From contig JAUJYZ010001528.1 of the NCBI GenBank assembly GCA_033675265.1, positions 124,001 through 188,000 of the forward strand: a stretch of 64,000 nucleotides of DNA, given 5' to 3'. A program made the translations under genes and the position numbers. This DNA comes from Actinostola sp. cb2023 (lineage: Eukaryota; Cnidaria; Anthozoa; Actiniaria; Actinostolidae). A model generated the notes under the pieces. The model had not been told where the DNA came from, searched no databases, and saw only the letters and a program-made list of their open reading frames with translations. Of the stretch, positions 48,678-62,208 are shown in pieces (the first letter of the stretch is position 1; the number at the start of each line of letters is the position of its first letter).

Positions 48678-49685
48678 TTAAATAACACAAATAACGGAAA
48701 AAGAGATGAATCTTTACTACAGAATAAATAGACTTGCTAAGCTTGTTAGGTTTTTAACTCTGAAAGTTTGCTTTATAGAATTGAAGAAAGCCAAAAAAGT
48801 TTGATGAAAAACAGATGAATATCAAGACTACAGCAACGATTTGTAAAAAGATAAAGGAACGTTTCACCCAAATAATCACACTAATACTTTTAAATATCAC
48901 AGAATTATAGACTTTATTATACATTACTCCTTCTATTTGGTTTAGTTTGTAAAAAATGGTTTACACAGTCATCAATTAAAACATTTAGAGAACATTTTAC
49001 CATGACATTAATATCCGACCCATATTATTTGATTCGATTTTGCTATTTTCTTATTATTTCTACCTACATCAGAACATGAGATATGTCCCTTTGCAAGGGA
49101 AACTGTCATTCTGAATACACTGTGTATACAGCTGTTTCAAAAACGTTGTCACTAAAAACTCTAGCAGCTTTGTGACAAGAAAGGGATCATGGGTAATATT
49201 GATTGTTTGTTTTCTACACAGCAGTCTGAGTCATGCGGGATTGCAAAAACATTATGCAAGCTCAGTCAATTTCTTTAGAAAATTGACAAACAAAGTTTTG
49301 TCAATTTCCTTAATTTGCATAATCTTTCTGCAATCCCACACATTATTGCATACAAGTTATTCCCGTTAAATACATTATTATTATTGCATCAAAAGGTACC
49401 CTGTACGAAAAGGTACCCTGTTTCAAGCTTTTCGAAAAACATTTCTGATAAATTGTCCCTTTCAGGTTGTAGGCTTGAGTGCTTTTACCAAGTCTTTTTT
49501 GAAATGGCTGTATACTACGGTGGCGGCCTCCTTGGCCATTACCCTACGAGCAGAAAGGAGACTCTGCTCATAGGGTAGGTGGCCATATACATCTCCACAT
49601 TTTGTATCGCACAAGTAAAATGATAAAACCATTTCTCACAGTTGTCAATTTGAAACACGAAACTAGTTTTATTTACTACATTTTA

Positions 49686-49790
49686 GTGACAAAAATGATG
49701 AATATCTAAATTCTCGTTTTCTTCTATTCAGTATTCCACATAATAACAAGGAGAATTTAGCTTTTGGTCACAATCAATCTCAAGCAGATT
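49686..49790. mobile_element. Family-1 palindromic element, copy 8 (diverged)
   Basis: TCTAAATTCTCGTTTTC and AAGGAGAATTTAGCTTTTGG halves with eroded ends. Confidence 0.55.
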
Positions 49791-50235
49791 TGCACTGATG
49801 CTTAAATTGTGAACTTAACATGAACCTATTGCATGTAGCCAAGAACAGGGTTCTCACTGGAAGCCGACAACTGGCAGAATTCTGCCATCTGCTAAGACAA
49901 AAGTAGCCGCCTGTCCTGGCTTTGAAATTTGTCTTTGTGTGTCACAGGGACTGCGGAGGGAATTTTGGAATGGGGGGCCTAATATTTCAGAAATCGCTTC
50001 CGAATATAGTCTGAACTGTAACCCTCCGCACCAAAAAATATAAGCGAATCTATTAAAAATGGCAGCAAAATTGCCCCCCTCTCCACGGTCCCTGTGTCAA
50101 CGGTAAAAATATTGTTATTACACGTCTGTTGAAAGCTTTTCAGACTGGCTGTTTCAAAATCTACCGAGAACCCTAACGTAAGGCTACATTCAACTAAAAA
50201 AATTGTGTTGAAATTACACCAATTTAGAGTTGCCG

Positions 50236-50559
50236 CTATGATCCATTTATGGCCATAATACTAGATGTCTTAGTGTCCACTCTAGGTGTAACCAGTAAGT
50301 CTTTATACTCCTGTAATGCTTCCTTCAATGCTCGTCTTACTTGGTTGGAGTTGCATGTGGTACACTCCACTAGACGGGGGTAGAGTTGTACAACTTGGTC
50401 CCAAATATTTTGGTCAACTGTCGAGAAGGGACATTTATTCATGTTAACAATCATTCCAACTACGTTTATTATGTAAAGATGGGGAATGATAGTCTCCTAT
50501 AACATGAGATAAACCATATCGGGTTAACTAATGATATACCGTAGAATTCCGATAGTAAC

Positions 50560-50590
<31 letters not shown>

Positions 50591-53500
50591 CAAAATAACG
50601 GCTCCCCGAAAGTAACGTTAGTTTTTGCCTTTCTTTATAAATCCCGAAAGTAATGCCCCCCCCCCCCCCCGAAAGTAACGACCCCCATAAAGTAACGGTC
50701 CTGAAACTATGTGCTCTTTCTTACATGTAAGTGAGATGATCACAGTCTGCTAATACGGTATTAACAGTATTATTGAACACTTAGAACTTTCACTGTATAG
50801 TATACCGGTATTTGTTACAGTTTACTTTGTAATCTTGTAGATTGTTGTGAATAAATATCGTAGAAATTAGCATGTGGACGGCCTTTTGACATAACATGTA
50901 TCTCGTTCTGTTTTGTGTTTGCAAACGTTTTTTAACCATCCGAAAGTAACGGCTACTCGAAAGTATATTAAACGGCCACCCGAAAGTAGCGGCCCCTTTG
51001 GCCTGCTAAATTCGAAAGTAACGGGGGCCGTTACTATCGGAATTCTACGGTAAGTCGTTTCAAGAATGTCTGACTATAGCATCAGCCACATGAAGAATAC
51101 CAAAGTATATCACAAAAATATTCTACGTACCGACGCGCGGGTTTTCCCGCGTTAACTTCTTCAATGACGCAATTAACGTACTGATGGCTTTCATTACAAA
51201 CGACATCTCAGCCATGCGTGTTCTGTAGGAAATAAAGAGCGTTAGATACACATTATGGAATATATTATCGTGTTAAAGTAATGGCCGCAAATCTACGACA
51301 TGCATTCCTCTGATCGTTACCTTGGCAACGGGCATTTTCCACTCAGTCGTTCGTCTTCTACGTATTTTTCCAAAACGTCTTGGCAGCGGCTTAGCATTGA
51401 ATCAAGCGCTAATTCCGACACTTTTCCATCTAGAAAGAAAAAATAACACATTAAAACGTACGCTTTTCCGTCAGATACAGATATACGCTTTCCAAAAACG
51501 TTGAACTGTAGCTTTCTAAAAGACGACGTTTTTGTTGATCTTTTGTACACTTAGTGATTTGATCTTTTTGCTGATGCTTCTGTCAGGACCGTTTTCACAG
51601 TGAAATAACGCCTCTTGTGCTAAATGCTTCCATTGCTAGTGAAAGTCATCCTATACTAGAGTTTTCAACTTGGTTATTAATACTACACATCAATCATCAT
51701 CATCATCATCATTATCGTCATCATCAGGGTCTATTATTCTATTCATACCAGTAGCATCTTGCTTTGAAGAACCGCTGACAAACGAGAACTGTAGCAACGT
51801 CTCAAAGCACGACTTGGCAAACTCCTCGCGAATGGGAAAATTACTAGCATCCGTTCCTGCCCAACAAAACAGATAAAGTAAAAACTCTATACAGTAGACA
51901 CCTCTATACAGTAGACACCTCTATACAGTAGACACCTCTATACAGTAGACACCTCTATACAGTAGACACCTCTATACAGTAGACACCTCTATACAGTACG
52001 GACACTTTTCTTAACCCGTCCAGTGTCTGCTTTATCAGTTTCAATGATGAAAAATAAATATAAATTTTTAAAAATTTTTTTTTTTTTTCCCAATGATGAA
52101 AATTTAAGTAGACACCTCGCACAGTAGACAAGCAATACATTTGTGGAGTGTACGAACGTGATTTACAGTGAATGTATGGGGCGAAAAATACGTCTTTTTT
52201 GTTTTAACAAATTTGAACAGTAGACTTGGTCCTATGTTGTTGTTAATGCTCTACGTCAGTCTGACACCTTTTTAGCCGTTTTAGAGCCTCTTTACAAAAA
52301 GACAGCCCTCTAGTACAATAGAACCTTATGACTGGTGGGCACCTCTTTACAGTAAACACCTCTATAAAACGGCTAAAAACCTCTATACAGTACGTTAAAT
52401 AGCATTAACAACAACACAGGACCCTCTATACAGTAGAAACCTCAAAAAATACGTATTTTTCCTCTATAATACATGACACTGTAAATCACGTCCAGTGTCT
52501 GCTTCAATTCAATTGAACTTGGGCTGCCTTCGTTCCCGCAGACTACTTCGAATAGACTCCCGCGTTCATATGATTGGGAAAGTTACGGTACCGTGCGATA
52601 CCGAAGGAGTTTGATTGGATGAGATGCATCTGCACGCTTTTAGATTGGTTCAGAAAGGAAGCCAATTGAGTGTCACGGTACCACAGGGTTCCCACTCGTA
52701 CGAAAACGACTCTAGCGAATTCTAGTTTACTGTTTAAGGTAGGGTTTCTGTCAGTACCAAAGGCTAAACGTTGTGAACATGCTTACCACTAAATGTTGAG
52801 TCAGTCGCTGAATGGATGGAGCCCCTGTTCAACAGCGCCATTACTCGTACCATGAAGTCTTTCGGGAGAGTTGATGAGTGAGGGAGGATATCTTCTTGAA
52901 TCATTCGAAGAAGCTAAAATAATCAAAATACACGTTGAAATCCTGTTCACACGAAAATGATTTTTTTGGAAAGACTGGGACACAGACAGGAAGTGACGTC
53001 ATAAGAAATGTTTTTGATTCTCGTGTAAGTTGTATTTTTTTTTTTCATATTTACCTTGATATCAAGCTCTTCGTCTTGTTGATGTTGTTCTAAGGATTGT
53101 GTATCGGGAGGTGTTCTAGTAAAATAGTAAAAATGCAATTATCACTTCCATCAGACCAGTTTTACTTCCGTCACACAACGTTTTCTCTGCATTGCGTGAC
53201 ATAATACTTACTTCTCCGAAAACAAGAAATCTTCAAGACATGATGCAAGCTCATACCACATGGAACTAAACGATGCTAATAAATAAAATAATACTTTTAG
53301 CAACGATGCTAACGTTTAGGATGATAATCTCAATGCCCCTCCCAAACCTGACAACCCCCTCCCCTCATACAACTTGTCTTAGTACCTGGATTATTCAAGG
53401 CCACAGGGAGCCCAATTCGTAATATCGTTAATAGGGAATTTACAGCAAGTTTCCACGTGGTCTGTGACGAACAATCGTACTTGAGACCCATAGGAGTGCG

Positions 53501-56500
53501 CAGTGCCTGATGGATAAAAAATATCAATGAATAATGACCTTGTTTCCTATTATCAATCGAGAGAACAGTTCTTTAATTTTTACACACCATTACGAGGCTC
53601 TGAGGTCAAATTAACCAATATGTCAGTAAACTCAATCTCTCTCCCAAAGCCTACGGTGCCTATGGTCTGTGGTTTTGTCATTGACGCAGATCATAAAAAG
53701 TACAGGCTCACGCAACGAGAATGCACGTGACCATTCTTCGCTCGGAAAGGACTAGTGTCGAAAACAGTGTTCAATTTCCATTCAATTGTCAATCATCATA
53801 TGTAGACTTGTTTGACTGCTGTACATCGACGCAATCTAAACTAGTGTAACCGATGGTCCCTGTTAGAATAAATCACCATGTGATGATGATTTATATGATG
53901 ATATGACATTTATATAGTGCATGTACATACTCTATGCGCTTTACAATAAAGTGTTTTTGTCGGGCCGCTATTAAAGTGCTCATGAAGCTTATTTTTTTAT
54001 TTTGAAAATCGATTACATAGGAAGTGAATAGTGGGATGTTTCAGTATTTTGTGATTTGAGCTTCGCATTTGCGAGTTATAAAGGTTTGAAATCGTGATAT
54101 GTTAATCCGGTGACGTCAAAGAAGGCTTAATTTATTATACAAAAGCACCCTTGTGCAAATCATTGACATTTTTTAATCTGGAAAAAAGTTTTCTACAACT
54201 TATATAAATGATGTTAAACTTTTTTTGTATTTCAGAAAAGAATGCTACTTGAAAAAATATAAATAAGTTACAGCAAATGCACCGAATTAGCATATCACGA
54301 TTTCAAACCTTTATAACTCGCAAATGCGAAGCTCAAATTACAAAATACCGAAACATCCCACTATTCACTTCATATGTAATCGATTTTCAAAATAAAAAAA
54401 TAAGCTTCATAAGCACTTTAAAGGCGCAATGCGATGTGTTACTACATACCTTTATAATTTTCTCCATAACTTTCTCTTCGATTACAGCAGTCTTGTTCAC
54501 GCTAACACGATATAACTCGACCACCACGTCTAAACACTTCTCAGAAAAGGGCGTCAACTCTAAAATCACCCACTCTTTCTTCTTCCCTACCGACACCGCA
54601 TCGTCCGCTATGGGAGGGATACAGGCACAGTTCATAAAATCCACTAACAGCACAAATAATGTCGGGTACATTGGTTGGCTTGCAATGTCCAGTACAGAAC
54701 CCTTTGAATTAGGGAGTGGCTCCCTTAGAATATCCACCACATCTAAGATGGCGTGCTGTAGAGGTGTCAAAACAGTGTCTTGGAACGATGGCACTAGAAA
54801 CGGTGACTGGTCCGCCGGCACAGGCATCCTGACACAGGCCTGTAGTATCTTAGAGAGTTTGTGGAGATCCGCCAAACCAAATCTATTGTATATCCGTCTA
54901 AATAGGTTTGGAACTATCTGTACTAACGCTGTAATGTAGGGCTGCGTGGGGTAGATTTTCGTGGTGACCGTTTTGCCCTCGGGGTCGACGCGCGTCTGCG
55001 TGAACGACGAGTTACACAAGCTCGCCATGCCCACGTCACACCACACCTTCCACGCATTCATCCATAAGTTTAAGTCTTCAGCTTCTTCGTAAAATTTTGG
55101 TTTTACTTTGAGCTTGTCTCTGGCCTTAGCAGCTCGCGCGGGGTCCAAGAGCATTTGTATGTCCATTTCTTCTTTGTCGGCATCGTTGTTTTCACTGGAA
55201 TCGTGGACCATTTCCTGGAAGCTCTTTAGCGCTGCCAATGCTACTTCTGACGACTTGCTCAACGCCGCAGATTCGATAAATTCTAATAGTAGAGCCCAGG
55301 CTCTTGGAAACTCATCCAAGGCAGCGAGAGTCTGGCGCCTAGTGTTGAATACGCGCGCCACGCCGTTCATTGTGAGCACGCGCGTCTCCGCCCATTGTTT
55401 CTCGGCCGTGTCACGTGAGTGGTGGATGAGGATTTTGTTTTTTGATTGGTTGATGTCGCTTGGTGGCGGGATGCTGGCTGCTGTGGTGGACATGCGCTTG
55501 ACTTGGTCCAGTAATGGAAACAATACCTTAATAGAATGTAGTAAACAGTAAGTAGTTAAGGGCTTTCATGTATTATACCAGGGGGGGGGGGGGGGGGGTT
55601 GGCAAAACTACAAGGTACCCCCCCCCCCCCCCCCCCCCCCTCCCTCCCTACATGATGCTTTGCGACGCAGTTTCCGGTGGAACTGAATATTTACAGCCCT
55701 GGCAGCAAGACATCTTGCTTTTGCTCAAGAAAACTGCGGATGACCACGTAAAATGGTGGTCCCGTCTCTCTACACCATTAGCACTCCATTACATTGACTC
55801 GGAGGGACATAAAAGAACCCACACCACTGTTCGACTAAGAGTAGGGCACGAAGTTCCCGGTGTGTGTGGTCTGTTCTACCATACAAGGGGAGGATATCAA
55901 TGAGGGTTTATCACATAATTTCAAAACTCATCGGACAAAAAATGATTATCATAGCTGGAAAGAGCTCGTTGAAATTAGTAAAAATGTGAAGTTTGGAAAA
56001 GATCGCTCCACAAATTACGAAGATATGAATTTTCAAAAATCGAAATTTTATATGAAAACCTTTGGAAATTACGCTTGCCTCCAACAAAGGTTTTCATACA
56101 AAATTTCGATTTTTGAAAATTCATATCTTCGTAATTTGTGGAGCGATCTTTTCCAAACTTCACATTTTTACTAATTTTAACGAGCTCTTTCCAGTTGTGA
56201 TAATCATTTTTTGTCCGACTGATGAGTTTTGAAATTACCTGACAAACCCTCATTGGGACGAAAGTTCTGTTTCCTTTCCCTGCCACATTCATTCGATTGT
56301 GCGAATTCAATAGACTCTTCACCAAATACAAAACCAACCTACCTGCCACAGTACTGTATACCACGTAACTCTCTGTAACAACGACTCATGTACGCTGATG
56401 GTAGAAAACAGTGTCTGTCCTGCGCTCTTTCTCACAGCTGGTCGTGGGTCCACGCACAGTTCACCGAGTTTCGAGTAGAGACACATCCATAGACGGTCAC

Positions 56501-59500
56501 TTGGGGGGACGGGTCGGTCGTATTTGAACCCTTCAAAGCTTGTCGATCCCTCGAGACCTTCGCGTATTTTGTCCTGGTTTTGAGACAAGAAGTCTGCGAT
56601 GTTCCACTGAAGAAAATGTTAAAAATAACAACAGTTAACACTTGTCTTTATGGTAGATGGCGCTGTGTTAAATAATTGAGAGACGCAAGGACAAGAACAA
56701 GCACAAGGGGCCCTATTTCACTGGGAATACGAGCCTTACGCAAGCATCAGCACAAGAACCAATCAAAGGCACTCGTTGGCCAACTCGTGATTACCACCGC
56801 CTCCCCAGAGTTGTTAGCCTGCGATGTACTTCAGCGGCAATGTAATGAAAGTTTACAGCCGAGTGTATGATCCCAAAATTGTCCCAATAATGCACGAGTT
56901 AAAATTTGTTCATTTCTTGTGCTTTCGCTTATGCTTGCATCGGGTTCATTTTCACATGACTCAAGTTCTTATGCCTGCATCGCCAGTAAAGACAGTGCAC
57001 ATTCAAGTAACTAAAGAGAGGCAGCAAGATGCAAGAGGAGAAAAGTAGTGTACATTACCAGTAAACCAATCGCTGTCAGACTAATGTTCAGTTCCAACGG
57101 TTGTAAACCAAACTTGCCAGCGACGTCAATGACGACTTTCAGGTATGCGCAAGGCATCAAGGGAAGGAAGTCAGTCACTACCAACTGGAGACTTTGGAAG
57201 GCAACACGGATGAGTCCCTCACTGGAATAGAACCAAAGATAAAGTGATACTGAGGTTTTTTTTCTACGCAGGCTAAGGCCAATCACAACGGCACTACTGG
57301 AGAGTGTGAGACCATGTTGAATAGTACACCAATCATTTTCGTATTTCAGTGTTCGTGTACTAGCTTACCCTTGCTGATTCGTAGCAGCTCCTATCACCCC
57401 CAGGACACACGGCCAACCATGACCGAGGTTTTGACCAGTAGAGTGGAGGATCTGGGAACGACACAAGACAAATTACATTTGGAAGCAAAAAGAAGAAACG
57501 CAATTATGGCGCGACGTTGAACAACATTAAACTTTAAACGTGCTCGCTACTTACCTGCAAGACACACTCGAGCTGTTTATATCGAATATCAGAATACGAA
57601 ATAGACGACATTTCTTGCAGAGGAGAGAGCAACATGGCTTGCAAACTCTGGAGGAAAAAAGTAATCATCGGAGTGAGACTGGGTCGAGGGTTTCCCAGAA
57701 AAACTTTGAGCCCATGATACTACTTACAGTGTTTTCGGTCAGTGGTGGCTTGTGATCATACATCAGAGCAGACCGTACTAGTGACGTCACAGCCTCTGCT
57801 CCCCATTCCCTCATCTTGGAGTGCGTGTGTTGACAGACCTAAATCAAAAGATCAGTTCACGTTATTTATCCCACATTGAGCTAACGTGAGTGATAATACA
57901 TATGCTAGTTCAGTCTCCCCTACCCTCCACTCCCCTACCATCCCGTTACTCAGTATGTAAGGTTCAGATATTACAAAGCGTACCTCCAGCAAATGAGCAG
58001 TCAGCGGTTTCCAAAGAACTCGAGCGCGGTGAAGATTGTTTATTCCAGTTTCTAGTAGCTTGGCAACGGCAAATAGAGATGGTTCCTATGGAAACAATGT
58101 CAAAACATCAAACGAGAATGACCTGTAATTCAGTTTATATATTCCCCTTCTTCCCCTTTTCTTTGGTCGATTGAAAAGACTTGTCTGCTAATGAGTTTTA
58201 AGCCCGGTTTACACAATGACGTAAGCATAAGTCCAAGCATAAAAACTGCGTTCTATGAAGACATTCTGACGCAAGCATAAGCGTAAGCACAAGAAAATGA
58301 AACCAATATCTGATCCTTGTGCTTATGTTTGCGTCAGGCCTGTTTTCACAGGACACAGAATTCTTATGCTTGCGTCGGTAGTGAAAGCCAGGTTTTAGTG
58401 TGTCGACATCTCTCAGGGAGTGACCAACGGTGGCATTACCTTGTTGCTCTGTGCCTGTTCCATGGATGTGGTCGAGAGCTGACACAAGGCATCGACCAAG
58501 TGGTGCAGCCCTACATCATCAAGGTATCTAAACAATCAGAAACAAAACGGTGATAGCCTTTCATTCCTTCTTAATCTCCTCCTCCTCCTACAATTCTAAG
58601 CTGAGCAAAGAAGATGAAACATTCATTCACATTTCAAGCTTCATTCTGTATACTAGTAGCAAGGGTACCTACCCTGGGTGCCAGAGCTTATCAAATAAAA
58701 AGCAGAAAAAGAAAAAGAATAAGCTGAACCCAGGGTATCTTAAAACTGATTAACGCTATGAATCATGGAGTCGTTTTCGTATCAGTGGGAAAGTTACCGC
58801 ACCATCACCGCACCACGCCTTGACATATTGAAAGAGTTTGATTGGATGAGATGCATCTGCAATGCTTTTTGATTGGTTCAGAAAGGAAGCCATTTGAGTG
58901 TCACGGTACCGTAGGTTTCCCACTCATACGAAAACGACTCTATCTATACGTACTGTGAGGTTTCAAAGAGTCTAGAGAGTATGGCAGAAAGAACAGGTAA
59001 CTCTGCCATCAACGTCTGGCTGATAACCTGTACGAATACAAAATGAACTGTGAGCCTGGATTGCCCTAGAACTCGTGAAGTACTATGACTTTTCTTTCCT
59101 CCTCCTCCTCCTCGTTCCTCGCTCATGCGTCCGTCATTTTAATTCTCACGTTTTTTGGAAACTAGAGGGAAAATAGGGACTGGTTGGGTCACTTACCAAA
59201 TTAGGTGCTTCGCTGGTTGGCATGGCTTTTAAGGTACCACCTGTAGACGGCTTTAGACCAAGTATCCACGTTAAGTGCTGAAAACAAATCGAGATATAAT
59301 CACACAGTTCTATAAAAATAAAAATATATATTCCTCTTCAAAAACAACCTTTGGAGTCAGAGGGGATGGGGGGTGGACTCCCATTACATAATATTATTAA
59401 CTATGTAATAATAGTTACAGTACCTGTAGTGTTATAAGCACCATATGCCATGCCGTACCCAGGATACCACCATGACAGTGGGCAAGGCTCAGTATTGAAC

Positions 59501-61864
59501 GCATACACTGGACATTCTTGGCCGTCAACTGAAAAGAAAAGATAAAAACTCCAGCTTGCAGTTTATTGGTAGCCCAAATTGCAGCCACCTCCTCTGGGTT
59601 GTGTCATTCCTAATTTCCCCAGTGAAATGTGTCTCACTCAGGGACCAACAAGACTCAGAGGAGGCACCTCAGTTTAGTCACCTTAACCTAGTTTACTGGT
59701 GTAGTATTCAATGTATTGATTTTTACTGGTGTTTTCCCTCTATATCTCCCCCTCTTTCTCAGACATGGGCCATATGGTGGCGGCATAGTGCTCCTTTATA
59801 TGCCATTGACTCAGCCACATTGAGCTATGTCTTTCATAATTCAACAGCTGGATGCAAGTACATGTATGATTAGCCCCAACTGTATATTATGTTCTATAAA
59901 TCCATTCATCCATCCACAATTCAGTTCTTCCATTTGCTACTTACCGACACGGGTCCATGGGAACCACCAAGTGGTGTGCCAGATAGAACAGTCCCTCCAC
60001 CTAGTCCTCTAAACAGCACTGCCTGGTCATTTCCACCACCACACAGTGAGTCAGACACTGCACCATGGCTGGATGAAGGGTGTTTGACATAGGATACCTG
60101 TGCCTTCCCTGAGTGTGGGTTGACCACAGTCAAGGTGTAGTGTGGAGGAAGGGAGGCCTTACATAATGAAGTTATAAAGGCATCTCGAGGTGTATTGAGA
60201 TGTAGGATGCCGCATACATTGGCACAGATTTGGTAGGATTTGAGAATGGCTTCTATTGCTGTCTCGTCATTACTGAAAGATATGAACAAGAGAAAGTTGA
60301 TGATCAAAATCACTATATCTGGGCTCAGCGGACCCCAGGGGATGGTTCAGGGGGTTACATGTACAACCCCCTATGGGTATTTGCTGATATCTTTGTCAGT
60401 CTGTCTGTCCACCTGTCTCTCTCGTTCACAAGCCCCTCCTTTGCAAAAACATGATGCCACATTTATTGTCCCCCTTACCCCCACGCAATGTTGAGCTCCC
60501 AACAACTGGTGGAATTCCACTATCTGTCAATACAAAAGTATCCACCTGTACTGGCTATAAAGTTTGTCTTTGCATGTCAACTTCTACAAACATGTCATCA
60601 TTACATGCCTGTTCAAAGGTTTTGGGTCAGCTGTCAGCTGTACATGTATGGTGGTATATGAAAAAAAAAATGAAAAAAAAAAAAAAAAAAAAAAAAACAA
60701 AAAAAAACAAGTGAAGGGATTTCCCCCAGAATATATTCAGATATCAAAAGTGAAAAAAAAATATAAAAAAATGGTGGTGCCGGTATATGAAATGCCATTG
60801 TGACCATACCTTGCTTCAAGAAGTATTGATAGCGATGCCAATACACCACACCAGGAGGCATTAACCATCTGTTTCCCCACATGACCACTACTGTTGTCTA
60901 GAACAAACAAATGACGGGTCTTTATTCATCCTACTTATCATCAATTCATTCATTCAACTATCCATTGTCTCATTCATCCATTCATATTTCATGTAGTCAT
61001 CTATTCATTATACTATTCATATTTATTATGCAGTAATACATTTATCGTCTAATTAATACAATCACTCCTTAACCATTCTCATTTTGTTCCTCATTCATTA
61101 ACTCATCCATTCTTCCATCCATCTATTTATTTGTTTATCTGTCCATTCATTCATTCATCCATTTATTCATTCATTCGTTTGTTCATTTGTTCGTTCTTCC
61201 ATCCACTCATTTATATTACGGTAATTAATTAATTAATTCATCCATCCATTCATTCATCCGTCCATTTATTTGTTCATTTGTCCATTCATTCATCCATTTA
61301 TTCATCCAATCATTCATTCATTGAGTCATTCATTTGTTTGTTTGTCCATTCATTCATTCACCTTTTCTAAGCTTACCTTGATCAGTTGATTTATCCTTAG
61401 CCATGGCATTAATACTAATCGCCCCAACACCAGTATCACTGGATTTCATAACATGTTCATCTGGTTCAATCCAGCCTTGGTCGGCCTGTGATGTAGATTC
61501 CCCTTGTACTACCAGTGTATTAAGACCCTTCACAATCTCCAACACACAGGCAAACGCAATGGATAATGTGTATCCGTCAGGGATAGTTGGGGTGTCTTGC
61601 TTTTCAAGGTGATCAAGACTAAGTTAAAAGATAATTGAAAATATCATAATAATGTACAACTAAATGTCTACTAAGGGACATCTCCTGTGAAACCTGAATT
61701 TTCAACAGTAATGTAAGCTGGCATAAGCGCAAGCACAAAAAGCTTTATTTTAGTGTGAAAATGGTCCTCTACAACGACCACACCAGCCATGCTGTAATTC
61801 GATCATGTTTAAATAAATCCTATTATTATTAGTATTATTATTGGTATTATTAGTATTATTATTA

Positions 61865-61904
<40 letters not shown>

Positions 61905-61947
61905 ATTACTCTTATTATTATTATCGTTATTATTATTATTATTATTT

Positions 61948-61989
<42 letters not shown>

Positions 61990-62136
61990 CTCGATTATTA
62001 GTGTGAAAATGGTCCTCTACAACGACCACACCAGCCATGCTGTAATTCGATCATGTTTAAATAAATCCTATTATTATTATTATTATTATTAGTAGTAGTA
62101 GTAGTATTATTATTGGTATTATTAGTATTATTATTA

Positions 62137-62208
<72 letters not shown>

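Larger units (their letters stand above)
47360..50235. other. Gene-free region before the MON2 3' end
   Basis: Dominated by the 19-bp minisatellite, the 564-bp palindrome and a family-1 element. A hairpin at about 49530-49590 pairs GGCCATTACCCTACGAGCAG with CTGCTCATAGGGTAGGTGGCC. No coding exon seen. Confidence 0.6.

Noticed and set aside
53398..53414. Copy of the dispersed CACAGGGAGCCCAA motif
   Set aside because: It lies inside a MON2 coding exon and encodes the conserved GLPVA peptide, so the match is best seen as chance.
54277..54939. Plus-strand 220-codon frame
   Set aside because: Antisense to the long MON2 exon and an inverted repeat; MON2 on the minus strand has clear homology.
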